DNA from: Portunus trituberculatus
Lineage: Eukaryota > Arthropoda > Malacostraca > Decapoda > Portunidae
NCBI RefSeq assembly: GCF_017591435.1
Contig: NC_059283.1
Span: 5,781,012 to 5,845,011, forward strand
Length of the DNA: 64,000 nt
Reading direction: 5' to 3'
Position numbers and translations under genes: made by a program. Shown here one piece after another: positions 1-14,400 of this stretch. Position 1 is the first letter of the stretch; each line of letters starts with the position of its first letter. The notes below the pieces were generated by a model, which worked only from the letters and a program-made list of their open reading frames with translations, had not been told where the DNA came from and ran no database searches.

Positions 1-822
1 GAAAAATAATAAAAATAAAGAAAATGAAGAGAGAACGACAAACCAAAAGGAAAAGAGATAAAAAAAGAACACAAGCAACACACACAGACAACACTTCAAC
101 TTACAACACCAAAGACACCAATATGTACTAGTCACGTGTCTTCGCGAGTGAGGGTAACCACTGCAATACCTCTCAGCTCAGGAGTCAGGCTAAGACCGCC
201 ACGCGAGGCCGAGGCAACCAAGCGGAGGCCTGAAGGTCGTGAAGGCAGCAGCTGTGGTCGTGGTGATGATAACAGTAGTAGTAGTGATAGTGGTGGTGGT
301 GGTGGAGTTAGCGGTAGTAGTAGTAGTCGTTGTAATAGTAGCAAGGATTGTTATGAAGCTGGGGATGATGGTAAAACGCTTAAGACTCGTTGTGGTTCGC
401 TGCGGTTCGTTTGGTTATAGCGGAGAACCACGGAAGGAGAGTTTGAGGGTGCTTGCTTCACTTGCCCCACTCAGAAGGCTCAGTTATAGGATACAATTTG
501 CCACGTAAAACTAAATTAATTATTCTATTCACCCATTTAATTATACCACGCTCATTTTCAGTCTTTTCCAACACATTTCTCAATCATGAAGCTCCAGAGA
601 GAGAGAGAGAGAGATGATGATGCAAGATAGCTTGTAGCTGTTGGTCAAGGCATGTTCACTACCTCAAGGGAGACGAACTGAGATAGGAAGCTGTGAGGTG
701 TGAAAGTATTGTATAAGATGTGAATTTACATCAAAAAGCAAAATAAAAACGTGTAAGATCGAAAATAAAACTGAGAGACAGCTAGAATACAGTACAAAAA
801 AATAGTTGCTATATATATGTAT

Positions 823-825
<3 letters not shown>

Positions 826-876
<51 letters not shown>
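826..876. repeat. (AT)n microsatellite
   Basis: About 25 uninterrupted TA units, seen directly. Confidence 0.95.
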
Positions 877-880
<4 letters not shown>

Positions 881-1384
881 GCTAAAGAAAAATGCTCGAG
901 AGGAAAGAGAAAGATGTGAAGTCAAAAATAAAAGGTGGAAATGGAAGGAAGAACTCTACAAAGAGAACAGGGAAAAATATGAAAAACAGGAAAACGAAAC
1001 ATAAAAAGAAACGATAGAAAAATTACGAGAAGAAAATCAACTTAATACACAATAGAAAAAGGAAGAACAACATGAAAAAAAAAGGAAGGAAAGCAGATCA
1101 TATAATTACAACCACAATGAAAATAAAAGACAAAAATATCCTTTCAAATATATAAAAAAAAAAAAAAAAAAAACGGCAAACAGGAAACACTACTCAAATT
1201 AATAACTTTACCACTTCAAACAACGCAACACATGAATAACAAAGCCATGAATAACAACAGTGATGAGTCTCCACTGAACGCTCATGAACAACACGCATCA
1301 GTCTCGTGAAAGTGTATAATGAATGAACTCCCGCCCATTTCCATACATACGGGCGTTCCTTGTTCCCTACCATCACGTGACCTG

Positions 1385-1429
<45 letters not shown>

Positions 1430-1505
1430 TGTTTGTGTTATATCTAAACGAAATATACGGTTAGTTGCTTTATTTTCTCATTGATTTGCTGGTGTGTATC
1501 TATAA

Positions 1506-1546
<41 letters not shown>

Positions 1547-1788
1547 GGCCACACTTCACCAAATCACCATAACGGATATAATGAAAACTAACAGCACAGC
1601 ACAAATGACAAATGCCAATATAGAAAGCGTATTGATTAAATGGTGCATCAAGCCACACAATGAACCGAAGCGTCACGTTACAGTAATAGAAAGTTTGACG
1701 GGAGCTGCAGAGACAATGAACCGCTGCTAGAGAATCATCAGTGTTACCAACCCAAGCAGCACTTCACACCACCCTGCGCGTACCTAAA

Positions 1789-1880
1789 ACCCTGTATTCT
1801 GAAACGCTCTGCTCTCTTACCGCGGCTATTTTCAAACGCTACAGAGATGATTAACCGGATTTTCAAGACTCTATCATGTT
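1789..1880. repeat. Dispersed repeat, copy 1
   Basis: This stretch reads like 41938-42030. Both begin with a 'gtat.ctgaaacgct' core, continue through 'tgctctct' and then 'agatgatta', with similar spacing. A looser relative, rich in 'attctagtgg' motifs, occurs at 5289-5570 and 42215-42310. The class is unknown. Confidence 0.5.
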
Positions 1881-2006
1881 CAGAATGTAGAAATAGTGTT
1901 AATCTGTTACTTCATTCGTAAAGAGTCTTAGAAAATAGTGTAATTTAAACTAGAACCTATTGAAAGAAATGGAGGTGCGGCGATGATGTTTTGGAATATT
2001 GTCTTG

Positions 2007-2240
2007 TTTTTTTTTTTTTTTTATGCAAGAAGGAAATTTGTCAAGGCCAACAAAATATTAGGAATAAAAAAGCCCACTTGAATGCAAGCTCCCTAAAATA
2101 ATAGCAAAGAATTAGCCGAAAGTCTGAAACAAATGTTTTGAAACCTTCCTTTTAAAAGAGGTCAAGTCGTAGGAAGATGGAAATACAGATGTAGGAAGGG
2201 AGTTTCAGAGTTTACCAGAGAAAGGTATGAATGATCTGTT
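2007..2240 (-). mobile_element. 5'-truncated Jockey-type LINE, 3' end
   Basis: The plus strand has a poly-T run followed by 'atgcaagaagg', which on the minus strand is the 3' end of a LINE with a poly-A tail. The rest matches the 3' coding ends at 58.7-60.4 kb: the minus strand contains the remains of a '(S)LPAS-like YDL.SF' segment, here with substitutions. It is a short dead copy. Confidence 0.65.
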
Positions 2241-2676
2241 GCTTACCACTATACACACCTCTATTTCATACCACTTTTCATACTTCTACTTCATTCCATT
2301 CCAAACCAGTTCGGGCCACACTATTCCACACAGCAAAGACTTCCGCTATACACTCCACCAAACGTACTCTTTCCTAGTTCCACACTACTCTACATCATCC
2401 CTGCATTCCAACTCATACCATGCATTCCACTCCTCACTCCACCCTCACCACCACACCCTTCAATCTACATAGCTTTGCGAGTTGCTAAGAGGCGAGGGAG
2501 AAAACCGGAAACAAGCTGAAGGTGAAGAATGCGCGCAGTGAAGAAAATAACGTGATAACTTCCCCAAAAACACGACTATTAGAATTCCCCAACGGCGTCC
2601 CACTTCCCTCCTGCAGGTGTGAAGTGGAGCAGGGCAGGGCAGTGCAAGTGACGACCCAAACCGGTGGAAAAATGCG

Positions 2677-2679
<3 letters not shown>

Positions 2680-2749
<70 letters not shown>
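2680..2749. repeat. (GA)n microsatellite
   Basis: About 35 uninterrupted AG units, seen directly. Confidence 0.95.
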
Positions 2750-2750
<1 letters not shown>

Positions 2751-3063
2751 AAAGGAAACAATGCAGAAGAGGACAATTAAAGAATAACTGATGGAATATA
2801 CATGTAGAGAGCTAATTAGAAACGATACTGGTGTTTACTCAGAATGTTAGAAAAACGTTACATTTATCACATATCTAATATTAAACTTGTTAGACTTCAA
2901 AACACTCACATAGCAACACCAAACGAACGAAAAAAGAGAAGAAAGGGGTAAAAAAAATGTTAGCGATGGCCAGGCAAACATAACGGGACGGTCACGATAA
3001 TACGGATGTCATTTTGTACCTGGAAACCTTGGAGACCTAAGCCTGTAATAGCGGATAATGTAA

Positions 3064-3113
3064 AGTATGCTGCTCGGGTGGTGGTGGTGGTGGTGGTGGT
3101 GGTGCAGCATACT
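3064..3113. repeat. Inverted repeat enclosing a (GGT)n microsatellite
   Basis: AGTATGCTGC at 3064-3073 is perfectly complementary to GCAGCATACT at 3104-3113. The 30-base loop between them is almost pure GGT units. Confidence 0.8.
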
Positions 3114-4720
3114 AGACTGATCTGCCGTGACGACCTCGAGATGCGTCACTAAAGGAAGTCAGTTGGAGCTTCTACGTACCTGTCTGTCTGCCATGTTTGA
3201 TGCCATTAAACGTCTATAAAACGTGAAATTACCAATACGTTTTTTAATTAACATTACCTGCCTAGTTTCATTATTAAAATTAATAATGAAAACTCATGAA
3301 ACGAAGGAAAATTATCAACACGCTACATTTCACATCACTCGTCCTCTCAATACCATTTCTCTTATCTTGTCTACAGAGCGAAATTAACGTAGAAAGCTCA
3401 GGAAACAGAATGATCAATACACATCACTATCAACGCTATATATCACATCACTAAAGTCAAAAGTCACATTGTTTCCCTCGGTTCCTGCTCTGGGGGAGAC
3501 GAGAGCGTAACGGTAAGGTAGGCTAACTAAAGAGGTGATGAGGGCAGCAGCGTGCGTGACTGATACAATGAGATACCTGGTGATGGGATAGCGAGGGTGA
3601 TGCGGTGATGGATGGTTATGGTTTCAATGGTACATGGGTTGTAAGTCTGTGTTTCATAGTGTAGAGGTGTATTCTAACTTCACGCATCTAACTTCTCTCG
3701 GGGTAGAAGTGACTTAAAGCATTGTATGAGTCTCCTTCAGATGTTTTTATCCCATGTATCTTCCTCTGTGAGCCTCATTTGTAATTCTTATGCTATTCCA
3801 TCCCTGCATTTCGTTCTCTGTACATTGCTACAGTCTATCAGTCTCCAACACCAAGGTTCAAGATGTGATGCTACGACGTGTTAACGCATCATTATTCAGA
3901 TCATATTCTCTTCCTGGCATTAACTGTATAGAGCAGTTATTGAAAGGTATTGAGATCATTACAGTTATGAAGCCACTGCATTGAGTTATAAGCAATCAGG
4001 TGTTATATATCCGCTTCCTGGCATTTACCATAGTGTTAACTGCCCGTCTATCAAGAACGTGATCAAAATGGACTAAATTACATATAAAGTAAGTTCATTA
4101 TAACATCCATCTCTCGGCAACATAAACCCCATTCAACATTATCATTAAACAGAAATACATGAAAATATTTACATCATGCACACAAATAAATTCTGGATAA
4201 ATCATGAAAAAGAAACCAAAAATAGATACCATATAATACCACCATGCAGATTAGAAGAAACAGAATAAGAAAACTTCAAAACATTGAAAACTATAGCTTA
4301 ACTTACACGTAATGAGTTGTGATGTGATGACAGTGATGCTTCACACCTGTCTTTCCTTCCTCATACACAGCTAAGATCCGCACGTCAACCTCCCACTCAT
4401 AAAACGTCTACTTCACAGCGCATCACTCAGTCAACGGTGGAGCCCAAATGGCGCACACTCCTTCCCTTTGCTTCCAATGCTACACTAAAGCGCCAGCGGC
4501 AGCCGAGTGAGCGACTCTCGAGTACATGAACCTGTGGAGCGCAGTGTTGCCAGATGGTGAACAGAAAATTTCAGGAGAATTACGAAAAACTTCACTATCA
4601 TAAGTAAAACTCTGGTAAATACGCGAATGTATTCTACATTACTTAAACTTTACCTGAACTCAAAGAAATATAAACACTACAACCACTACAAGAGAAATAA
4701 ATACTTACTGCATTACCTGT

Positions 4721-4768
<48 letters not shown>

Positions 4769-5103
4769 CCACTACACAAGGATTACAAATAAAAAATCTA
4801 TGGAAAAGGTATTTATTTAATGAGCCTCTAAAAATATCTTAAGTATCAACAGTAATACATTTATGGAAGACAGCGCCACAAGGCAACCTTTACACTGCTG
4901 AACACTTGGTATGACTGACTGAAATCCCAAATATATGCTCAAAAACAATGGAATGTTTGACAGAACAAGAAGGGGATCGCCAAGTCAGTTACAGTATGTA
5001 CAGAGAAGATCTAGGTACAGGAGTAATATCTAGATTATCACTCTTGCCCAGACAAACTTAGATCAGGCACTCCACAATACTACTTGAAACGCACACGCAC
5101 GCA

Positions 5104-5156
<53 letters not shown>

Positions 5157-5288
5157 CAGAGAGATGGCAAACCTCCTGGATGGAAGAAAATTACTTATGG
5201 CAACAGGATATTCGATGTTTAGTCCATGTAACAAATATTCATGGCAGTACAAGTTAAAAAATATGACACTTTTTTTTTACTAATAATC

Positions 5289-5570
5289 TTGGGTCTGTAT
5301 TCTCAAGTTTAAGCATCTCATGACTATTTTCGGGGCTTGGTGAGAGGTTTTCCAGGGTGCTTTTATGATTCTAGTGATATTTTGAAACACTAGTGGAAGT
5401 TATTGATGGTTTACAAGATTGCAGTGGAAATTACTGCAGATTCTTAAGTTTCAGGTAATTTTCAAGACTCTAGTGGATGTTACTGTCAGTTTTCAAGATT
5501 CTAGTAATAATCTGTTGTTCTTAAAAGTTACTGAAGGTTTTTAAGATTCTAGAGATAATTAACACGTAAA
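5289..5570. repeat. Degenerate internal repeat built on 'gattctagt' motifs
   Basis: Phrases of the type 'caagattctagtggaagttactg' in shorter, varying forms recur every 30-60 bases. The same motifs appear around 42215-42310. The class is unknown. Confidence 0.45.
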
Positions 5571-7704
5571 AAAAACACCCTTTAAAACTTGACTTATTAT
5601 CTTGATAGCCTTTAAAAAGTCATATGAACCTAAAGCAATTCAAAATACAGGTCCTAAGTCTGTTCCTCACCTATTGCAACAAGAGATCAATTAGTACAAA
5701 TTTCCTGGTCCTTATGCATTTATTATATGGTAAGAATGTTCTAAGAATATATCTTGGGGATCCCTAGAAGCACCAAATTGATTCATCAGGTAAAAAAATG
5801 CCATGCGACAAAGTAAGTATGCATTATGTAGTTGTGAAGAATTGCAGTAGGTCACGATAGAGGTGCAGATTCATACATGTGGCTTGTATGATGACCCTTC
5901 TGTAGAGATAAGCAGAGTGCACCAACCCCTTGCTATGTTCTGAGTCATAACAGTGGTGGCAGTTGGCAGGACACTGAACACATGAATCAGTTTATGGCAG
6001 CTATGAGAAGCACTCCTCACTCACACCAAATGAGACACTGACGTATGACACAACAATGACATGACAACAAAGATACGATACAAAGATACAAAAGATATAA
6101 CGTGGATGACAATGAGATATAATATTCAGAATGTGGTGAGACGGAGAAGAGAATAATAACAGCGTAATAAAGCAAATGAGTGATGATCTAATAGACTACA
6201 AGCACACCCTCCCCACGTACAGCGATACCCTGATGATGAATATGAAGGAACACTTGTTGATGAGACTTGAAACACGACAGAGTGACATTGGGCTCATTAC
6301 AAATTATACATACTTGCCTCCCTATTTCCAAAGCTTAACATAAAACCTAATACTCTGAAAATAAAAACAATAATCAGTCTTTCCATGTGACATACGAGAG
6401 CTGCTTAAAGACAAACACCTGCATTCTCAGATGGTCAGGAACCTCACTAATCACAATGTTGATACAAAGTCCATGTAGTTGAATCTCTTTCCTGTTCTAA
6501 ATACACTTCCTGGTAAGTGAACCATAATGCTATTTGGTATGAAACAACCTGGTGTAATCAGAAACTATTCACTCCATTGTATGTTAGCAGTGTATATTTG
6601 AGAGAAAAAAAAATGTGATTGAATTAAAAAAAAATAAAGAAATAAAAGAAAATTGAGTTAAAAGTCAAAGAATATATATGCACAAGATGAAAAAAACTGA
6701 GAAGGGATGCCAGTCATACAATAAAAAGCCATGGTTCTGATTCACACAGTCCTCTGAAATATTTTTTGTTTTTCTACTTAATGAAAGCTTCCTTCAGATC
6801 CACCAAAACAAACAAAAGTGGACATGATCAATGCTGTGAGATAGATTGTTCTTCAAAGGATGATTTCATAACAGATTATACTGCAGTGAATGCCTCTAGA
6901 AAATGCAAATCACAAGCACTTTTCTTCTCTTCAGAAACCATAAAATCTGTTTCATAAATGCAGAAAGTTGTGTGTACTTACTGTAATGGAGTAAACACCT
7001 CTCTTCCTCAACACCGGCACTAACTATAAAGAGTGAGAGAAGACAGCTACCCATACAGACCTTTTGACATTCTCCTGTCAAATATATATATATGTATGTA
7101 CAAGTCCAAGGCACAAAAATTCATACCACAGCTGCTCACTTATGAAATCAGTATGAGTGGTAGATATAATTTTGTACTAAATGTATTGCATCATAAACTA
7201 TTTACATTAATCCTATCAAAGGGAGACTTTTGCATCTTGAGGAATATACATGAGAACTTAAGTATTTCTTAGGTCAAGCTGGGCCACTACAACAAGCTTG
7301 CACATTTTTCACACCCTTGAAAAATTTGGTACAGCACTGCTATTGTACTTAGAAAATAAGTATTTGGCATCATTACAACCCTATAAACATCCTGAAGGGG
7401 AGTGATTGTGAGAAACTTAGCTAGTTGTGGGTGGCCTTTGTGAGTGTTGGCAGAACCAGCGAAGGGAACACTTTGTTGCTCCAGCAGCAAGTGTCTTCAG
7501 TGTGCCTGGGGAGAGAAGGTGATGAGTGAGAACACACTGTTAAGCCCACCTTCCTTACACACAGCTACAGCTACTGAACCTCATGCTGCCACATTATTGT
7601 GATGAATGGAATAAATAGAGAAGAATGGTTTCCAACAATTCATGCCAAAATAAATTAAGCTTCAAGCAAATATGCATGATTAAATGCTTCCTTAGTGAAT
7701 GGCA

Positions 7705-8381
7705 TCATACATTTTTCAGGGTGCGTCTGCGAGACGTGGGAGTAGCCATGGGATGAGCAAAGCCCCCAGTGGGAGGTGTTCCTGATAAAGACAAATCCTG
7801 AAAGAGAAGAGCTGTGTTAGCACATGCTAGCAGATGCTGGTTATTCAAGTGCATGATTTCAAGTCTCAAGTGCATGACATCAGAAGTGTGTTCTCTTACA
7901 TTTCACTTGCATCAAGTTCATTAAGTGACGAGAGAGTTTGTGATGCTTTAAAAAGCATTGTTAGGACAGAACAATAATCACCATATTTGAATCAGAGCAT
8001 TCATTACACCTTGATAGTAAACTTCTCGATACTAAATACAAGACTGTTTTGAAAATATTTGAGTCACATGCAAGATATGGACAGACAAAGACAAGAAAAT
8101 GCATCCCATATTTCTCTGTATCTTCTAAGCTGTTAGCAATGATGGCCACACTAACCACACACAAAAGCCCAAGGCTAATATATCCTTGGCTTTCTTGTTA
8201 ATGTCTCAAGTACATTCTTCAAAAGAACAGGAATAAGCAGCAGCTGAATATTTTAACACATGAGTTTGTAAGCACGAGCAAGCAAGATTAGCATAATTTT
8301 AGGTGAATAAGAAAAGCCAAATGTATTTAGTTTAGTCTTGTTATATGCAGAGCAATTTTAAAGCAGTTTAAAACAATGAAG

Positions 8382-8426
<45 letters not shown>

Positions 8427-11400
8427 TGAGATGTTTAGCAGACTCAATTTCACATTAGAAAATGTGGTGTAGAGCTGACACAGATGTAAATATTTCTTAT
8501 GTATATCTAATGTGAAAAAATACACTAATTTTTCAAAAGGGTTATCACTCACAGCTAAGTTATTGACACTTGTTGCTCCTCTCATGGATGATTGCTGTGG
8601 CAGGGTGCCAAAAGGACTCATTACTGTCGAAACAGCTCGCTTCAGCTTGCTTGGTGATTTGTTGAAGCTGAACGCTCGACTTACTTTCCTTCCGGTTCGT
8701 GTTGCAAACCTGTAAGTGTACAGCAAATGTGTAAATAAGAAGAATTTTAAAATATTCCTCAAACCAGTAAAATTAAAGCATATTATAGCTATTACAAGTT
8801 AAAATTGGAGTTTACTTACTTGAGAGCTTTACTAAGTGCGTTGGTAAGACTAACATCACTGGTCTCTATATCCAGATGGTGAGGATCCATGGAAACCAGG
8901 AAATTTTCCTTTAAAAGAAGAAAACATATGTGATACTTGTCAACCAGTGCCATGAAAAACATAAATAAATAAAATATTTAACTGCAATCCCTTACCAGCC
9001 TTTAATGGGCAAATCTATGTATATCTCAGGCCAGCAATCCCACACAGCATAGTGTAAACAAAACAATGTCCTAAATACAGCAGTAAATCATCAGTTTATC
9101 TCCTTATAAACCAAAACATTATCATTATTAATCAACCAAAACTTAAAACAGCATCAAAACAATGAATAACTCACAACATCATTCCTGCAGGCAATGTTGG
9201 CAACAGTTCGACACAAAGTTTTGAGGAAGGTGGACTTTGTTATGTCATCCTGAATGAGAGTAAAGGTGAAGAGTCGCTCCTTCAACTCCTGATTGCTCCG
9301 GATGATGAGGGCAAAGACATTGTGGCAATCTGAGGGAAAAACCATCTCTTCAGAATATCAAACAAAATAATAGCTAACCATTACAAAGCTAGAAACATTA
9401 AATTAGAACATTTTTAAAGGATCTGAGCAAAGAACACCAGAATATCAAGGAAACTCCTAAAATCATCAATCATTATTAACGAAGTATAAATTCGGAGCAA
9501 AGACTTCACCACACTATCAAACACTCACAAAACTTAATTAACAGTCATAAAAAAACAAGAGGTATTAATGTAGTACGGTTTTTTTTTTTTTCTTAATTAT
9601 TTCATAAGATAACAGTACCCACCTTCAGTTTCTCTTATGTCCACAATCCTCTTTATATGGGCCAGGTTCATCATTTCCAAGTGCTTGTAGGTTTTAATGC
9701 TCTTCAAGGCATGGAGATTGGCTCGGCTTGGGCTCTTTATACTGTTGTATTTACTCTTCTTCTTGCAGATCTAAAAGTGCAACACACAATTTGAGATTAA
9801 TCAGATAACAGGATTTTGTTTGTTACTTTGACCACTGGCCATGCAGTAAACCACTGGTATTTATTCCCCTTCTAGATTTAGAAGTGCAACACAACTTGAG
9901 ATTCATTAGATAAAAGGATTTTTGTTGGATTTAATAATTTCAGGCCATGTGATAAGTCTGTCTCTGAATGGATCTGCCTTACCTCAAGTACATCGTTGAA
10001 AAGGAACAGAGTTAGGGTGTCACCCCGCCCACTACAGCTATCACTCAGTTCTGTCACGTCTACCTTGCTCATGTGCATTCGGTGAGATGCCACGAGGTTA
10101 GGCTGGGGGTAAAAAATATATCGTTATGAAGATCTATCCAAATAAAGTCTATATGTCTACCTGTGAGCATTCATCATCTTCCTTGCATGTTTTCCCTCTC
10201 CAATACTCCAGTTTTATCCTCTATAGCATATGCAAAAAGATAGGAAAAAGGAAACATGTTTAACTTCTCAGTACTTTCTGCATGTCATATAATTCACACT
10301 TGCATCTGACTTACCGGACACATTTCAATATCGTTGTGGATCTCAAACAACTTTAGTTTTGCCTCTGTCTTCCGTTTGTCATCATTGATGAAGGTCATGA
10401 CAGACTTGATCTTATCCAGGGCTTGCTCCAGAGCTAGGTGGTCTGGTGACGTCTTCTCCGTATGTTTCAAGATGTCTGTTGGTAGAAAGACACATTAACC
10501 ACAAGGAAATGTGTATGGACTGAAACATCTCTAAAATAAAAGACACACTGGCTTCAAGAAAAATTAATGCATAAACCTAGGCTCCTATAACAGTAAACTA
10601 AGCACGCATACATGAATTAACAACCGATACTTGCCACCAATAAGGAGACTCATGGATGGTAGTCTTTGTACAGGCCGAATCAACAGCTCTTGCAAACTCT
10701 GACGGCCACACTCAGGTTTGTTCTGGGCGATCTTAAGGAAGGCATGAAATCTTGGCCTTTCACTTGAGATTTTCTGCAGCATTTCCTTCATGTTTTCAAA
10801 AAAGTTGATGAAGGGTGGATATGCCTTCTCCAATTCAGTAGACTGGAAGAGAAATGGTGATTAATTCATTATTGTGATGTTCCAAGATGCAATAAAGAGA
10901 TGAATGCCAAATACAGGAAATTTCATAAGACAGTGAACAGAAAGAGATAAAATGAGAATCTTGAAAAAACATATTTTGAAATTTCTCCATCACAATTGTA
11001 TTACATTAAAAAGGCTCTTAATAAAGTTTCGTGAGATTTCAAGGATATCTTAATGATTATAGTGACAAATTAACATTTCTACATTGTCAACAGAAGAAAC
11101 AGTTCATAACCCAGCTAATCATCTCTATGGCTTGTAAATATAGTCAAGATGAGAGACAGAGCGAAGTATTTCTAAACATAGACATCAAAGTTACATAAGA
11201 CAATAAACTTACATATTTTAAGATAATCTCCCCAATACTAGCATCAGGCATCCAGTTATGAGCCAGATGGAGGAGGTCATCCCGCATTCTTGTGTGAACT
11301 GTGTGTATTGGCGGCAGGTTACCAAATATATAACGCAACTCCTGACAGTCCAGCATGGGGCCGCCTGACTGGGAGTTGTTCTCTAAGGGGACTTTGATGA

Positions 11401-14400
11401 CCTGCAACACATCCACCATCAGCCAACACTCCACTACCAACGTGCAAGATGTGTGCATCCTAAGATCATTTTATGAGTATCGTCTAGCTCTCAAGATTCA
11501 GAATGTACAAGTTATCTGTATTCTATTTCTAATATAAACATGCATAAATTTGTGAATCTGATATCAAGGTTTGAGATGCAATGTTACCTTTTTTGTGTAT
11601 CTTCTAGAAATCAACATTAATGGAAGTACAAGATATTTAATTCTTTTTACAATTTCTGTGAATCTGTTATAAGGATGTAAGATTTAGCATATTATCTTTT
11701 CTATCATTGACTTATTCTTGGTTACTTTCTTTTATGTGTGTATCTTCGAGACTAACATTTAAAAGGAGGAATAAGTTATTTTTTATCCTCCTAATACAAA
11801 CACATTGGTGAGAAGCTGATAAATATATTGTTACAAGAATTTTGGATGTAGTTTGTTACCTTTTCTATCGCATCTAGAATGCTGACATAATTGCATTCAG
11901 TCTTGACTAACTCATGGAAAACACGCTGCCTTGCCGAGAGCTGCCGTAAGTCAACAGGGGGCGGACTGAGGGGCATCTGCTCACTGCTGTGGAAAGGAAT
12001 TTCTCTTAACATCATGCTAATAATGACTTTTGTATCAGTTCACTTATTTCTGTCATTTTGTCTGCATATAAACAAGAGAGAGATAAGAGATGAATGATGA
12101 CTTATATACAGTGTAGAAACTTTACAATATGATATTAGCAGTACGAGTGCACACCTTATGGCCTAAGTTGATCAATAGCTGTGTATTCATCTATTTATAG
12201 ACAATTTAATTTTGCCCAGTGAATCTTCCCATCATGCACCTGTCTGTCTAATTATCTATTGTTGTGGTCACTTGACATCCTGACTTCCTTTAATCTCATG
12301 CATCTCCACACTAACCTTAACAAAATTACAAAAATTCAGTGAGAAAATTAAAGTTTCTGGCAACGTGCTCATTATAGAAGTTTCTGACACATGGTTGACA
12401 CACAGTGAGCCAAATAGTGCAGTGGTGTCTATAATTTACTTTATAAATGTATATTAAATTTATGAACATGCATAATACATGGTCAGCCTCACCACACTAC
12501 TCCCAATGATCCCTTACCCATCTAGCTCACTGAAAGATCTGTAAAGCAAAGAAAAATTAAGTAAATATCACACCATTACAAGGAACTACCATTTCTAAGC
12601 TAGCCACTATACATGTGTCAATAAGGAAGAGAGGAGGACACAGCTAGAGCATCTCTCACCTGCCAGTGGGAGGAGCGAGTCTGTTGGGTGTGGAAGCGGT
12701 GTCATCCAGGAAGGAACCATCCGCTGACAGGAAAGCCAGGTCACCCACTGAGGATCTTCTTTTACTGCTGTCCAGAAGGTTCATGTCAGATATCAGAGTA
12801 ATATGCCTTCACTCACTTATATACTATTGAGAAAATGGTACAAGTGATGAAAATGAAACTGTTACTGTATGTGATATTTTACCTATGGATTAATAATTTT
12901 CTAACCTGTTCAAATAGTTCTCCAATTTTGCTTATTTTTCTTTTTCATGCATTTCTTAAATCAAGTTAGTTTTTTTTCAAAATAATATGAGTATATTATT
13001 ATGGAGAACATAAGTGCATTCTTTATAAGCACCTAATAATACCAGAATGAATTCCTTTCATTACAGAAACAGAAACATAAAACTTACATTGTCTCTCACT
13101 GTTGCACAAGAGACAAAAATCAGTGTGAGATAACAAATGGTCAACAAAACACTTCATAAAACAATCTCCCTTTGAGTCAGTAATGCATATAACTTGTGGT
13201 TCATGTACACTAAACCCACATTAATGGACATGTGACCTAAGCTGGCCCAGTGAGGTGACAGCAGCTACGGCAGTACCTGGCTGGGGCAGAGGGGAGGGCG
13301 GAGGAGGAGTCATCTTGTGCCAGGTGTTGCACTGTCTCTCGTAACCGTTTGCGGCGCCGACTCCGAGAACCAGGAGTGGAGGGAGAGGAGAACATCTGGC
13401 GTGGACTTAAAATACTGGCATTCTGGAATAATCATATGAACATTAGAAAAACTGCAAGCAATCTGCCCTACATGTGACAGTCCCTATATGAAACATTCCT
13501 ACCAATTTCCAACTATCATCCTTATCTATAAATTTGTCTCTTTAGAAAAAGAAAAGGAAGAAAAGCACACAATGACAATAATCTTTCATATTTATGTTCA
13601 TACTGTTAAGATCCAATGAGAAAAGATTACCAACTCACCAACTCCTCAAAAAGATGCAAGGTCTCGCTGGGTGGCGCTTCCATCTGTATAGAAGTCCAAA
13701 ACCACTCTGCCTTCACCACGTGTGCCTTTGGGGGACAGTCTGGAGGCTTCTCTGTCACTGTCTGGTCCTCTAACACCTGCCAACCAAACAAAGCATAATG
13801 TAGAAATAAATGTAAATCTTTAAAATGACACTCGGAAAAAAAATAAAAATAAATTAGTCAGCTAAATCTTAAGTCTTATTTGATAAGATGATTAAGATAT
13901 TCTACTAACTAACAATAATCAACACAGCAAACAGGTATAAAATGTAAAGGAAATAGAATAAGAAATGACAAAACTCAAATGAGAGCAACAACTACATGTA
14001 CGTCATTTTAATCAACAGGACATTTGCATAAATATTCTACCAATTTGAGAAGAGCATAATTTCTGCCTTAATGATAAAAAAGATCAAATTTCACCAGTAT
14101 GAGAAGAAAGGAAAGCCACCTAACCTTTTCAAGAGAATAACTACCAACTTAATGATAAAAAGCAAGGATTTCATAAGTATGAGGAAAAAGAGAAATTGGC
14201 CATCTAGTTCTCACCACATGAGTCGCCTGCTGATCCTCCAGGGTGGTGTTGAAGCCGCCATTCTGAGTCACCAGGTCCTCCATCTGGCTCTGGTCCTCCT
14301 CCTGGAAGCCCACCAACACAATGCGCAGGTTTTGGAACACCTTCAGCTTGTACTTGGCCTGAGGGAAACATCACATTGATTAAAGGAAAATATTTGATGC

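Larger units (their letters stand above)
1..7704. other. Repeat-rich intergenic region downstream of ECT2
   Basis: I found no convincing coding exon here. The open frames are short, and the most extended ones are translations of simple repeats (for example the trinucleotide-rich stretch at 240-360). The region holds an (AT)n array at 826-876, (GA)n at 1386-1427, (CT)n at 1509-1542, (GA)n at 2680-2749, (GGT)n at 3076-3104, (GA)n at 4722-4764 and (CA)n at 5108-5154, plus the dispersed repeats listed separately. The ECT2 3'UTR must start at 7704 and run leftwards; I could not identify its polyadenylation signal with confidence. Confidence 0.6.

Noticed and set aside
136..508. Ser/Gly- and Val-rich frames at the left edge
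   Set aside because: Trinucleotide-driven composition on both strands and no recognisable domain.
13639..13640. Alternative donor eight bases downstream (GTAATC) for ECT2 exon 7
   Set aside because: It would break the frame into the next exon, while GTGAGT at 13638-13633 keeps it.
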